6,877 nucleotides of DNA. Origin: an uncultured Chloroflexaceae bacterium (GTDB lineage: Bacteria; Chloroflexota; Chloroflexia; Chloroflexales; Chloroflexaceae). The notes below the pieces were generated by a model that was given only the letters and a program-made list of their open reading frames with translations, was not told where the DNA came from and ran no database searches. Below are positions 6,659-6,877 of the stretch, piece by piece. The translations under genes were made by a program, and so were the position numbers. The stretch is from NCBI GenBank assembly GCA_937141995.1, contig CAKZQX010000797.1:1-6877 (forward strand). Direction: 5' to 3'. The stretch's first letter is position 1. Each line of letters begins with the position of its first letter.

Positions 6659-6787
6659 AGGAATCCTCGTGCTATATCTGCGGGAGTTTGGTTACATGAT
6701 GCCAGAAAGAGGATTTCTAGGTCACTTCACCGTTTAGCTTCACACGTATGGGTGGCGATTCAAGCAATCCTCCTGTTGTTTAAATAA

Positions 6788-6877
6788 CAGGAGTTACGCA
6801 GTGGGCATGCAAACCGGGTGTCTCACCCGATGCCGGCCCGATTCGCCTGCGGCCGCATGGTACTTCTTTAGCTTTTG
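6788..6877. mobile_element. MITE-like element, copy 2, partial and inverted
   Basis: CAGGAGTTACGCAGT at 6788-6802 repeats the terminal sequence of copy 1. The next 75 bp match the reverse complement of that copy's right arm. Shared exact blocks include CATGCAAACCGG (6806-6817 against 6077-6088), ACCCGAT (6825-6831 against 6063-6069) and TCGCCTGCGGC (6843-6853 against 6041-6051). By hand alignment roughly four in five positions agree. The window ends at GCTTTTG, where copy 1's palindrome would begin, so the second half lies outside. It is preceded by the AT-rich TTTAAATAA, a possible target duplication whose partner is not visible. Confidence 0.7.

Noticed and set aside
6161..6787. 208-codon plus-strand open frame in the repeat-rich end
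   Set aside because: It has no recognisable motif and lies antisense to the decayed transposase, whose order of motifs is convincing despite stops and frameshifts.
6021..6877. A single transposon with 89-bp terminal repeats around the transposase remnant
   Set aside because: The repeat tips point inwards and a separate 7-bp target duplication brackets 5911-6106. Two independent MITE copies explain the pattern better, although this is not fully excluded without the right-hand sequence.
5904..6877. CRISPR array
   Set aside because: The repeats are inverted copies of one element and a palindrome, not regularly spaced direct repeats with unique spacers.

Overview
The window reads as chromosomal DNA from a moderately GC-rich bacterium, most likely a filamentous Chloroflexota (Chloroflexus/Roseiflexus type). 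That placement is inferred from the style of the RecA and FabF proteins as I remember those families, not from a search. About 5.6 kb is ordinary housekeeping and envelope genes. The last 1 kb is a gene-free zone of repeats and transposon debris.

Layout: (1) 1-994, minus strand: the 5' part of recA. It is interrupted after RecA residue 206 by an intein whose first 125 residues are visible before the window ends, including the start of a LAGLIDADG homing endonuclease. This reading frame is open to the window edge and has no stop codon in view. (2) 995-1220: a divergent control region with back-to-back promoters for recA (minus) and fabF (plus). (3) 1221-4138, plus strand: fabF (beta-ketoacyl-ACP synthase II), rnc (RNase III) and an RmlD-like NAD(P)-dependent sugar-nucleotide reductase, spaced 23 and 21 bp apart and probably one operon. 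(4) 4148-4176: a hairpin between convergent genes. (5) 4173-5639, minus strand: a membrane polyprenyl-phosphate sugar-1-phosphate transferase that starts exopolysaccharide or O-antigen-like glycan assembly. (6) 5640-5903: its upstream region, with TTTAAT-type repeats at 11-bp spacing. (7) 5904-6113: a 196-bp non-coding mobile element (MITE-like) with near-perfect 15-bp terminal inverted repeats, a 7-bp target duplication and a perfect 49-bp palindrome in the middle. (8) 6107-6658, minus strand: a badly decayed, internally deleted IS4-type transposase pseudogene. (9) 6788-6877: the start of a second copy of the same MITE family, in opposite orientation to the first, running off the window.

How the genes fit together: fabF elongates fatty acids. 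Together with RNase III it follows the common bacterial fabF-rnc order, though acpP is absent. The reductase and the glycosylphosphotransferase are both surface-glycan genes but lie on opposite strands and need not be co-regulated. The most noteworthy items are the RecA intein, which makes functional RecA depend on protein splicing, and the MITE family with its long perfect palindrome beside a dead transposase gene.
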